8,320 bases of DNA, from contig JACNJP010000414.1 in assembly GCA_014382465.1 (NCBI GenBank), positions 1 to 8,320 on the forward strand, given 5' to 3'. The first letter of the stretch is position 1, and each line of letters starts with the position of its first letter. The notes below the pieces were generated by a model. That model was not told where the DNA came from, did not search any database, and saw nothing but the letters and a program-made list of their open reading frames with translations. The position numbers and the translations under genes are program-made. The DNA comes from Planctomycetota bacterium. Its GTDB lineage: Bacteria > Planctomycetota > UBA1135. This document shows positions 1 through 6,743 of this stretch, piece by piece.

Positions 1-118
1 AGGGAGGAGGGGGGCGAAGAACGGCGCGAGGAAGGCAAGGGTGGGGGACCGGTGAGGGGCAAACGCAGAAAGAGGCTGTCCAGCTTTCCGGGCTAGCGGC
101 AAGGATAGGGGAGCGACC
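1..118 (+). promoter_or_regulatory. Purine-rich leader upstream of the sigma factor gene, with its SD at 108-113
   Basis: No gene is called here. The plus strand is strongly purine-biased over the first 80 bases, with G tracts at 9-14, 39-41, 43-47 and 56-59. A GGGGAG Shine-Dalgarno at 108-113 sits five bases before the ATG at 119, which supports that start. I see no convincing -35/-10 pair. One reading frame is open from the window edge to a TGA at 120-122 that would overlap the ATG as ATGA. Another is open to a TAG at 94-96. Either could be the tail of an upstream gene, but both are low-complexity Gly/Arg/Glu stretches and neither can be supported. Confidence 0.4.
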
Positions 119-2896
119 ATGAACAAGGCCCCGTCTGCCCAGCACATCGAGGAGCTCCTCCGCCATCAGAGCTGGCTGAAGGCGCTCGCGCGGCGGCTGG
201 CGCAAGACGAGGCCGGGGCGGAGGACCTGGTGCAGGAGACCTGGGCGGCCGCAGTCCAGCGCCCTCCGAAGCGCGCCGGAGAAATCCGCGGCTGGCTGTT
301 CGGAGTGCTCAAGAACCTGGCGAGCAATCAACGCCGGGCTGACGCGCGCCGGCTGGCGCGGGAAGCTCAACTGGCGAGGAAGGCGGGGGCGGCGTCGGTG
401 GCGGATTCCGTTGACCGGGCGGTCCTCCAGACCCGCATCGCCGAGGAGGTCCTGGCGCTGGACCAAGCCGGCCGCGAGGTCGTCGTCCTGCGCTACTTCG
501 AGGACCTTCCTCCGCGGGTGATCGCCGCTCGCCTCGGCATTTCCGTCGACAGCGTCCGCAAGCGTCTTCAGCGAGCGCGCGAGCGCTTGCGGGCGCGGCT
601 CGGCCGCGAATATGGCGAGGATTGGCGGCCCCTCTGCCTCGCCCTGGCCGCGCCTTCCGGACCCGGATTGGCTTCAACCCTTCTCTTCTCAATGAGCACC
701 TCAACCAAGGTCATCGCCGCGGCAGCCGTCCTTCTGATCGGTGGCGTCACTCTCCTCCTCAATCCGCCCCAAGAGCCGGCCGTCGGGCCGAGTCTCGAGG
801 TCGAGGCAACTGGTCCGGTTTCCGCCGCGGCGGGGACTGCGCCTGTGAGCTCGGTCGTCGAGGGCCAACGACTCCCGCTGCTTGGCACTGTGGGCGGCGA
901 CCGCCGGGCCGAGTTCAGTCAATTGACGGTGCGAGTAGTCTGGGAATCGGACTCCCAACCGATTCCAGAAGTACCTGTCTCGGTCTTCACCGGAATACCC
1001 CCAGAGAGGGTCGAAGTCGGGAGGGCGTTGACGAACCAGGACGGCGAGACCGTCTTCGAGCTTCCGCTTCCTACCACCGTTACCCGAATCTTCACAAGGG
1101 CGAGCGCGCGAGCCCCTCTCCATGGGGAGGATTGCGAGCTTCCCCTGGAAAGCGGGGATGGTACTCATCAGGTCCTGCGTCTGCCAGGACGCGGGACGAT
1201 CGCCGGAGTGGTATTGGACCAGGACGAGAGGCCTGTTCCTTCTGCCGAGGTCAGAGTCTGGATGTTGGATCCGCTGGATGTTTGCGTGGGAAGGGGCGAG
1301 ACGCCTTTCCTGCTGGTGACTGCCGACGCCAAGGGGGAGTTCCTCATCGGGGACGTCGGCGGGCGCGTGACCCTATTCGCTGAGACGGAGGCTTTGATGG
1401 GGTGGCGGACCTTGACCGGGGAAGTCGGATCCGGCCAAGCCATCGAGGGCGTGATCCTGCGGGTCCGGCCCAGTCGAGTGCTTCATGGAAGGGTGGTCAG
1501 TTCGAATGCTCAGCCGATCCCCCATGCCAGGATCCACTCCAAGGCCTCGCCCCCTGGCACGATGGGCCATACCCAATCGGGGCCCTCTCGTTTCATTTCG
1601 ATCGGGCTTGGCTCCTTTTGCGATGCCGGTCCGGACGGCAGCTTCGCTCTCCGGATCGTCCAAGGCTGGCCCTACGACTTCGAGGTCACACACGACCTGT
1701 TCTCCCCCGTTCGGGTGGAGATGGAGGCCGGTATCGAGCCGCTCGTGATCCAGATGTCGGACAGTGGCCGGATCACGGGCAGGGTGGTGGACCTTCAAGG
1801 GCAGGGCATCCCTGGGGCGAAGGTGGATTACTCCGGACACGTACACCGCGAGGTCGAAACGGATGCGGAAGGAAATTACCTTGTGCCAGGAATCCCTCGA
1901 TTCCAAGCCCGGACACAGGAAGAACTCAGCTCAGCTCACCTCGCTATCCACGCCGCCGGCTACGCCATCCACGCGGTGCAACTCGAGGGGGCGGACATGT
2001 GGAGTGGTGAGCAGGCGGTCGTGATCGGACCTGGTCAAATCCTCGCTGGGAAGTTGGTCGACACGATGGGGAATCCCATACCGGGAGCACGCATCGAGGT
2101 AGTGGGAGAGCGGCGTCTGGCCGGTTGGCAGGTGTTCCGGGAAGCCGAAAACCCGACCTGGGAGGAACGTCTCCGCGTCAACCAGACCCGAACTGAAGGC
2201 GACGGCAGCTTCCAACTGGTGGACCTCTATCCCGGCACCTTCACGATCAAAGCCTATTCTCCTGGGTCACTACAGCCTGATGCAGTCGAAGTCGCCGTCT
2301 CGGGACGCACTGACCTCGTGTTGGTCCAGGGAGCGAATCTCGACCTGCTGATCAATCTCGTCTTGACAGCGATCGATGGCGCGACAGGAGAGCGGTGCGG
2401 TCGTTTCTCCGTCCGCCTGGAGCACGAGCGCCAGAGATGGATCCGGTCTTCCGATGTCGAAGCCGAGGAATTCGAAGTCCTGGATCTGCCGGAAGGCCCC
2501 ATCCGCTATTGGGTGGATTCCGATGCCGGTTGGTCGCGCGGGATCTTACGGGACCTGAATGCCGGGACGAACCGGGTGGAGTTCCGCCTGCAGGACTATT
2601 TCGTTCCCCGTCGATTCCGCCTGCTGGGCGCCGCCGGAGAACCCCTTCCTGGCTGGCTGATCGAGGCCCATGACTCGGACAATCGCCCCGTGGGCTTGGA
2701 CCGGAGAACCCCCGGCCAGATGTTGGGCTGCTGGTGGACGAAGACCACTGACGCGAATGGAGAGGTCACCTTCTACATCCCTCCCGGCCCCGTCTACATC
2801 GTGGTCGGCAAGAAGGGCGACGAAGGCAGCACCAGGCGCTGGCTCCTCAACCTGCCAGCGGAGGACGCGGGGGTGCGCGATCTCCGCCTGCCTTGA
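119..2896 (+). CDS. ECF-type RNA polymerase sigma factor fused to a transmembrane segment and extracytoplasmic carboxypeptidase-regulatory-like repeats
   Basis: The first 165 residues are a compact ECF sigma factor. Region 2 covers about 13-75, with DLVQETW at 36-42 and the RGWLFGVLKNLASNQRR stretch at 57-73. Region 4 covers about 103-161, with a helix-turn-helix around RVIAARLGISVDSVRKRLQRA at 133-153. A hydrophobic segment at about 197-214 follows, then a Pro/Ala/Val/Ser-rich linker to about 265, then seven beta-rich modules of about 93 residues each to about 905. ECF factors are usually near 200 residues and soluble, so this protein is over four times longer. Basic residues before the segment predict sigma inside and modules outside. 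It would steer RNA polymerase to target promoters while anchored in the membrane. No anti-sigma gene lies beside it, so self-sensing or release by proteolysis is an inference. The ATG at 119 has an SD and precedes region 2 by the usual distance. An alternative is a sigma domain that has become a purely structural anchor. The sigma identity is firm; the sensing role is not. Confidence 0.9.
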   Translation: MNKAPSAQHIEELLRHQSWLKALARRLAQDEAGAEDLVQETWAAAVQRPPKRAGEIRGWLFGVLKNLASNQRRADARRLAREAQLARKAGAASVADSVDRAVLQTRIAEEVLALDQAGREVVVLRYFEDLPPRVIAARLGISVDSVRKRLQRARERLRARLGREYGEDWRPLCLALAAPSGPGLASTLLFSMSTSTKVIAAAAVLLIGGVTLLLNPPQEPAVGPSLEVEATGPVSAAAGTAPVSSVVEGQRLPLLGTVGGDRRAEFSQLTVRVVWESDSQPIPEVPVSVFTGIPPERVEVGRALTNQDGETVFELPLPTTVTRIFTRASARAPLHGEDCELPLESGDGTHQVLRLPGRGTIAGVVLDQDERPVPSAEVRVWMLDPLDVCVGRGETPFLLVTADAKGEFLIGDVGGRVTLFAETEALMGWRTLTGEVGSGQAIEGVILRVRPSRVLHGRVVSSNAQPIPHARIHSKASPPGTMGHTQSGPSRFISIGLGSFCDAGPDGSFALRIVQGWPYDFEVTHDLFSPVRVEMEAGIEPLVIQMSDSGRITGRVVDLQGQGIPGAKVDYSGHVHREVETDAEGNYLVPGIPRFQARTQEELSSAHLAIHAAGYAIHAVQLEGADMWSGEQAVVIGPGQILAGKLVDTMGNPIPGARIEVVGERRLAGWQVFREAENPTWEERLRVNQTRTEGDGSFQLVDLYPGTFTIKAYSPGSLQPDAVEVAVSGRTDLVLVQGANLDLLINLVLTAIDGATGERCGRFSVRLEHERQRWIRSSDVEAEEFEVLDLPEGPIRYWVDSDAGWSRGILRDLNAGTNRVEFRLQDYFVPRRFRLLGAAGEPLPGWLIEAHDSDNRPVGLDRRTPGQMLGCWWTKTTDANGEVTFYIPPGPVYIVVGKKGDEGSTRRWLLNLPAEDAGVRDLRLP
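920..2833 (+). repeat. Seven degenerate tandem modules (about 93 residues each) inside the sigma factor fusion
   Basis: A core of the form (P/G)-(I/V/L)-P-x recurs in the protein: QPIPEVPV at 280, RPVPSAEV at 371, QPIPHARI at 465, QGIPGAKV at 562, NPIPGARI at 652 and EPLPGWLI at 841. The second proline falls at 283, 374, 468, 565, 655 and 844, giving steps of 91, 94, 97, 90 and 189. The double step leaves room for one worn copy (about 741-830) that has lost the PxP core. Most modules also carry a DG/EG/NG turn before a beta strand, near 309, 406, 506, 584, 695 and 880. This matches the CarboxypepD_reg/transthyretin-like fold family (PF13620 type), known from the extracellular parts of many bacterial proteins. 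The repetition is at protein level; DNA identity between copies is low. Confidence 0.7.
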
Positions 2897-2897
2897 T

Positions 2898-2921
2898 GGA
2901 CAGTGGGACTCAGCCCTGTCC
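2898..2921. terminator. Inverted repeat at the convergent gene junction, possible two-way terminator
   Basis: GGACAG at 2898-2903 is exactly complementary to CTGTCC at 2916-2921, with a 12-base loop. A second pairing, GGACA/TGTCC plus GGG (2905-2907) with CCC (2914-2916), would give a six-base loop. The repeat fills the 13-base gap between the two stop codons and runs into the last codons of the DUF4340 gene. A weaker outer pair, CCTGCC (2887-2892) and GGCAGG (2938-2943), encloses it. There is no T tract on either side, so a classical intrinsic terminator is not shown. Confidence 0.3.
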
Positions 2922-4106
2922 GCCGCCCTCGCCTTCCGGCAGGACCACGGCGGGTTCCTCCGGCACTTCCTCGGTCATTTCCTCCGGCTCCGGCAGCGGC
3001 TCCAGGAGTCCTTCGAGCTCCGACTTCCACAGGTCGAGGGTGGTCGCCGGGAAGGAGTAGAACCATCCGGTCCAGGTCCCGTTCCACTCGTCGACCTTGA
3101 CCTGGGGGTCCTCCTTGGGCGTCTCGATCACCGGCGGGCCTTCGTCCTGGGCCGCTCCCTCCGGAGGGTCCTCGGCCTCCTGCTCCGGCGTCTCGGGCTC
3201 GACGACGCCGACGAAGCTCGCGGCGAGCTGGCACCAGGTCTTGCCGTCGGCCTCCCAGCCGCGGATCTCGACCTGCTGGTCGCTCTTGGTGGTGTAGCGG
3301 GCGACGAAGGCCGGCTCGCCGTCGTGGGGGATCGAGGCGGCCTGGCGCACGTCGTCGAAGCTGAGCCAGCCGAGCGCGCCGGCGATGCGGCCCAAGGGGT
3401 TCGGCGTGGCCAGCGCGCGGCCCTCGGGCAGCTCGGCCAGCAGCCAGTCGACCGCGCCGGCGGCGGCCGCCCCTTCGGCCTGCTCGGGCCGGTTTACCGA
3501 CAGCGTCGCGCCGCCGCGCTCCAGCACCACCGAGGCCACGTCCGTCATCGGGACCTGGCCGACGCGCTTCTCCATCCACTCGGTCGCCGTCCGCGGCAGG
3601 CTGACGCGGCCGTCGCACAGCCAGGTCTGGTCCTGGCCGGCCAGCCGGGCGTAGATCCCGGGGCTGGCGCCCCACTTGTCCTTGCCGAGCACCAGGTCGA
3701 GCAGCGGGTCGCCGTCGCCCAGGATCTGGACGCCGCGGGCCTCCGACCCGGGCCCCGGCTCCTCGAGCTGCAAGGCCGCCCAGCGCGCGGGATCGCGGGT
3801 CAGCGCGTCCTTCTTCTCCAGCCGCGCGAGCTGGATCAGCGCCTCGCGCACCCGCTCGCCCATCACCGGGAAGCCGTCGTGGGCCGGCGAGGTCCAGCCG
3901 GCCTCGCCGCGCTGGAATTCCATCACCGCGTCGCCGCTGGAGATCCGCAGGGTCTGCGCCCGGTTGACGCCCTCCTGCAGGCCGGGGCTCAGCGGGCCGA
4001 GGGCCGTCTCCTCGCCGCCGGGCTGGTCCGACTGGTGCATCGTCGTGGCGACCACGGCCAGCGCCACCGCCGCCGCGGCCAGGATTCCGAGAGTCTTTGC
4101 GTTCAT
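2910..4106 (-). CDS. DUF4340 domain membrane-anchored protein of a Gld-like ABC transporter operon
   Basis: A 398-residue protein with one N-terminal hydrophobic segment (about 5-21) and almost all of its mass beyond it, predicted outside the cytoplasmic membrane. The body resembles DUF4340 proteins: repeated short beta units with a Trp after a Gly turn (GWTSP at 70), a YARL stretch at 152, EWMEKRVGQVP at 176-186, and WFYSFPATTLDLWKSEL at 348-364. The family is known mainly as the last gene after GldG-like ABC auxiliary genes, which is its place here. Its biochemical role is not established. Two unusual parts stand out: an acidic, proline-rich insert at about 303-335 and a Glu/Pro/Gly-rich tail at about 371-398. 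The ATG at 4106 has GGAGG seven bases upstream and lies 14 bases after the stop of the previous gene. The frame stays open far upstream, but that part is a shadow. Family assignment is fairly sure; function is unknown. Confidence 0.8.
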   Translation of the reverse strand: MNAKTLGILAAAAVALAVVATTMHQSDQPGGEETALGPLSPGLQEGVNRAQTLRISSGDAVMEFQRGEAGWTSPAHDGFPVMGERVREALIQLARLEKKDALTRDPARWAALQLEEPGPGSEARGVQILGDGDPLLDLVLGKDKWGASPGIYARLAGQDQTWLCDGRVSLPRTATEWMEKRVGQVPMTDVASVVLERGGATLSVNRPEQAEGAAAAGAVDWLLAELPEGRALATPNPLGRIAGALGWLSFDDVRQAASIPHDGEPAFVARYTTKSDQQVEIRGWEADGKTWCQLAASFVGVVEPETPEQEAEDPPEGAAQDEGPPVIETPKEDPQVKVDEWNGTWTGWFYSFPATTLDLWKSELEGLLEPLPEPEEMTEEVPEEPAVVLPEGEGGGQG

Positions 4107-4113
4107 CGATCCG

Positions 4114-4118
4114 CCTCC
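4114..4118 (-). promoter_or_regulatory. Shine-Dalgarno for the DUF4340 gene
   Basis: GGAGG on the minus strand, seven bases before the ATG at 4106, inside the 14-base gap after the upstream stop codon. It decides the start, because the frame has no stop upstream until about 5381. Confidence 0.7.
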
Positions 4119-4120
4119 GG

Positions 4121-5998
4121 TCAGGCCGCGCGCTTGCGCTTGGCGCGGCGCAGGTGCCACAGGAAGGCCAGCGCCGCCACCAGCAGCGGCGAGCCGACGG
4201 TGTTGGCGAGCATCAGGCGCGAGCCGAGCGCCTCGATCTCCTTGTTGAGCTCGTGGCGCACCTGCCGTAGCTCCTTGCGCGCCGCCAGCATCTGCTTCTC
4301 GAGCTTGTCGATCTCGGCGGTCTGCTCGGGCGACAGGATCATCGCCGTCTCGGCGGTCTTCTCGCGCTGCATCTCGTTGATGCGCGCCTCCGCCTGGCGG
4401 ATCTCCTCCTCGAGCTGCGACTCGCGCTCGCGGTAGCGCTCGTTGGCCTCCCGCTCGAGCTCGACGACGACGTCGAAGGGCCGCTGGTAGCTGCGGTTGC
4501 CGCGGATCGAGGCCAGCGCCGGGCTGCCGGAGAGCAGCTCGACGGCGTTGAGCGCCAGGTTGCCGTTGTCGGCCAGGATCCGAGTGCCGAGCAAGATCGG
4601 CCCGAGCCGCTCCTCCTGCACCCACAGGTAGTCGACCAGCAGGTCGGCGTCGGCGACGACGATGATGCGGGCGTCCTCGCTGGATTCGGCCAGCCGCCCC
4701 TCGCCTTCGCGCTCGGGGTAGGCCGAGAGCAGCCTGCCGCTGACCCGCGCCGCCACCACGTGCTGGTCGCCGTCGGCGGCGAACCCGGTCAGCAGCTCGC
4801 CGTGGTCGTAGAGGTAGGCGAAGCGCGCCGCCGGGATCAGCATCGAGTCGGCCGTGGTCGTGATCAGCGGCTCGAAGGTCGTGGCGGCGCCGGACATCGG
4901 CTTGAGCGCCCCGCCCATGGCGAAGCGGAGCTGCTTCAGGCCGCCGACCACCGGGTCGCCGTCGGCCATCTGCTCCGCGCCGAGGCCGAGGAAGGCGACG
5001 TGGGGCACGTATTCGTAGCCGCGCTCCGAAGGCCGCGGCACCTCCAGGGCCAGCGCGCGGTCGCCGACCACCTGCATCGGGTCCCAGTCGATGCCCCAGG
5101 ACGCCAGCAGCGGCCCCAGGTCCGACGGCGCCGGGGGCGGCGGCGGCTGGCCGTAGGGGTTGGCCGGCGCCTGCGCTCGCTCCTCCTGGCAGTAGGGGTC
5201 GACGAAGGCCAGGATCCGGCCGCCGCCGAGCGCGAACTGGTCGACGGCGTCGAGCAGCTCGCCGCTCAGGTCCCTCGGGTGGATCAGCAGCAGCACGTCG
5301 AGCGCCTCCGGCAGCTCGGCGGCGTCGGCCGCCACCATCTCGACCTGGTAGAAGCCGCGCAATTGGCTCAGGATCTGCCACGCCGGCGTCATGCCGCCGC
5401 GCGGGTTGGCCGGGTCCATGCGGGCGTCCACCGGCAGCGAGCTGAGCACGCCGATCTTCGGCTTCGAGGCCTGCGCCAGGGTGTGGACCATCTTGGCCAG
5501 GTCGTACTCGAGGAAGGCGTCCTTGTCCGGGCCGGGCTGAAAGAAGGGGATGACCTCCTGCTCGTCCACCGAGTTGGTCGCCACCAGCCCGAGCGTGAGG
5601 GTCCGGTCGCCGGCCCGGTCCACCGGCACCGCGCCGACGCCGGCGGCGCGGGCGTCGTCCTCGGCCTCGGAGTAGGGCTCGGGTTTGCGGATCCGCAGTT
5701 CGAGCTTGCCGTCGGCCGCCAGCACCATCTCCTCGAGGAACTCGCGGATGCGCTGGGCGTGGCTGACGAGGTCGGGGCGGTCCTCCTTGACCTCGTCCAT
5801 GTACTCGTAGAGGTCGAGCCGGATCGGCTCGTCGAGGCCGGCGAGGATCTCTTTGGCGCCGTCCGACAGGCTGTAGAGCCCCTCGGCGGTCATGTCGATG
5901 CGGGCGTGGCGCAGCGCCATGCCCGAGATCAGGTTGACCGCCAGGAAGATGACGACCACGGCCAGGATGCCGGCGAAAGCTGTTCTCTTCTTCTTCAT
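4121..5998 (-). CDS. GldG-like ABC transporter auxiliary protein (DUF7088/ABC_transp_aux type)
   Basis: A 625-residue protein with a membrane segment at each end (about 7-26 and 601-614) and a Lys/Arg-rich cytoplasmic tail (HLRRAKRKRAA). The large middle part should lie outside the membrane. Hallmarks of the GldG family are the RIDMTAEGLYSLSDGAKEIL motif at 33-52 just after the first segment, GGGRILAFVDPY at 258-269, DARIIVVADADLL at 442-454, and NLALNAVELLSG at 480-491. A long charged coiled coil fills about 512-592, before the last helix. In Bacteroidetes, GldG works with GldA and GldF in gliding, but homologues occur widely in non-gliding bacteria with no settled substrate. A proline run (QPPPPPAP, 284-291) marks a flexible insert. 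The start chosen is ATG at 5998, because AGGAGG lies six bases before it. A GTG directly upstream at 6001 would be only three bases from that SD. It is co-translated with the permease gene upstream and the DUF4340 gene downstream. The family call is secure. Confidence 0.88.
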   Translation of the reverse strand: MKKKRTAFAGILAVVVIFLAVNLISGMALRHARIDMTAEGLYSLSDGAKEILAGLDEPIRLDLYEYMDEVKEDRPDLVSHAQRIREFLEEMVLAADGKLELRIRKPEPYSEAEDDARAAGVGAVPVDRAGDRTLTLGLVATNSVDEQEVIPFFQPGPDKDAFLEYDLAKMVHTLAQASKPKIGVLSSLPVDARMDPANPRGGMTPAWQILSQLRGFYQVEMVAADAAELPEALDVLLLIHPRDLSGELLDAVDQFALGGGRILAFVDPYCQEERAQAPANPYGQPPPPPAPSDLGPLLASWGIDWDPMQVVGDRALALEVPRPSERGYEYVPHVAFLGLGAEQMADGDPVVGGLKQLRFAMGGALKPMSGAATTFEPLITTTADSMLIPAARFAYLYDHGELLTGFAADGDQHVVAARVSGRLLSAYPEREGEGRLAESSEDARIIVVADADLLVDYLWVQEERLGPILLGTRILADNGNLALNAVELLSGSPALASIRGNRSYQRPFDVVVELEREANERYRERESQLEEEIRQAEARINEMQREKTAETAMILSPEQTAEIDKLEKQMLAARKELRQVRHELNKEIEALGSRLMLANTVGSPLLVAALAFLWHLRRAKRKRAA

Positions 5999-6004
5999 CA
6001 CGGT

Positions 6005-6010
6005 CCTCCT
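6005..6010 (-). promoter_or_regulatory. Shine-Dalgarno for the GldG-like gene, overlapping the permease stop
   Basis: AGGAGG on the minus strand shares bases with the TAG stop of the permease gene (6009-6011). It lies six bases before the ATG at 5998 and three before the GTG at 6001, which favours the ATG. A ribosome ending the permease would sit on this site, so coupled translation is likely. Confidence 0.7.
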
Positions 6011-6743
6011 AATCAGCCTTCTTCCAGTCGAGAACGAGGGCGTTGACGAACAGCGCGGCGCCGATCACCGAGAGGAAGAACAGCACGTCGCGCAGGTCGA
6101 CGACGCCCTTCTGCAGCGCCTCGTAGTGGGTGAGGAAGCTCATGTAGGCCAGCGCGTCGACCACCACCTCGGGCATCCAGCCGGGCACCAGCTCGGTGAA
6201 GCCGGGGTAGCCGCTCAGGAGCAGCGCGAAGAAGGCGATCAGGCACAGCACGAAGGCGATCACCTGGTTCTTGGTCAGCGCCGACAGGCAGGCGCCGACC
6301 GCCAGGAAGGCCCCGGCCATCAGCGCGCCGCCGAAGTAGCTGGTCAGGATGACGCCGTGGTCGGGGTCGCCGAGGTAGCTGACGGTCAGCCACAGCGGCA
6401 CCGTCAGCCCGAGCGCGACGCAGGCGAAGGCCCAGGCCGCCAGGAACTTGCCGGTCACCAATTCGCCGACCGACACCGGCAAGGTCATCAGCAGCTCGAC
6501 CGTGCCGAGCCGCCGCTCTTCGGCCCAGATGCGCATGGCGATCGCCGGCACCAGGAACAGGAAGAGCTGCGGCAGGAAGCCGAAGAAGGGCCGCAGGCTG
6601 GCCTGGCCGCTCTCGTAGAGGCCGCCCATGTTGAAGGTGAAGATCCCGGTCAGCGCCAGGAAGATCACCAGGTAAACGGCCGCCAGCGGGGTGGCGAAGT
6701 AGCCGGCGAACTCGCGCTTGAAGATGGTGCGGGTGGGGCTCAT
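6009..6743 (-). CDS. ABC-2 type permease, GldF-like, six membrane helices
   Basis: A 244-residue integral membrane protein that would form the channel half of the exporter with the neighbouring ATPase. Hydrophobic segments lie at about 19-36, 56-70, 99-121, 131-153, 160-178 and 217-237. Between the second and third is RIWAEERRLGTVELLMTLP (71-89), the conserved cytoplasmic element of this permease family that faces the ATPase. The N-terminus (TIFKREFAGYFATPLA) is also typical of GldF/ABC-2 permeases. The length fits the roughly 240-residue family members. The ATG at 6743 overlaps the ATPase stop as ATGA, and GGGAGG lies six bases before it, so the longer open frame up to 6902 is not used. The protein has no nucleotide-binding domain of its own. 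The substrate is not readable. The family call is sure; the GldF-like label rests largely on gene order and the GldG neighbour. Confidence 0.9.
   Translation of the reverse strand: MSPTRTIFKREFAGYFATPLAAVYLVIFLALTGIFTFNMGGLYESGQASLRPFFGFLPQLFLFLVPAIAMRIWAEERRLGTVELLMTLPVSVGELVTGKFLAAWAFACVALGLTVPLWLTVSYLGDPDHGVILTSYFGGALMAGAFLAVGACLSALTKNQVIAFVLCLIAFFALLLSGYPGFTELVPGWMPEVVVDALAYMSFLTHYEALQKGVVDLRDVLFFLSVIGAALFVNALVLDWKKAD

Noticed and set aside
9..59. G-quadruplex in the leader
   Set aside because: The loop between the first G tract and the next is about 24 bases, too long for a canonical four-tract quadruplex.
692..2896. Separate gene starting at the internal ATG at 692
   Set aside because: There is no SD before it and the frame is continuous with the sigma domain, so one fused protein is the simpler reading.
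2670..4436. Long plus-strand open frame antisense to the DUF4340 and GldG-like genes
   Set aside because: It begins inside the sigma gene in another frame, has no SD or family match, and its Arg/Ala/Leu/Gly bias is that of an antisense shadow.
4107..5381. Open frame running upstream of the DUF4340 start, giving an 823-residue minus-strand reading
   Set aside because: It overlaps the recognisable GldG-like gene in another frame, is almost all Arg/Ala/Gly/Pro, and a clear SD marks the start at 4106. It is a GC-driven lack of stops.
5999..6001. GTG start for the GldG-like gene
   Set aside because: It is only three bases from the AGGAGG, while the adjacent ATG at 5998 has a normal six-base spacing. 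It would add just one residue, so the effect is trivial.
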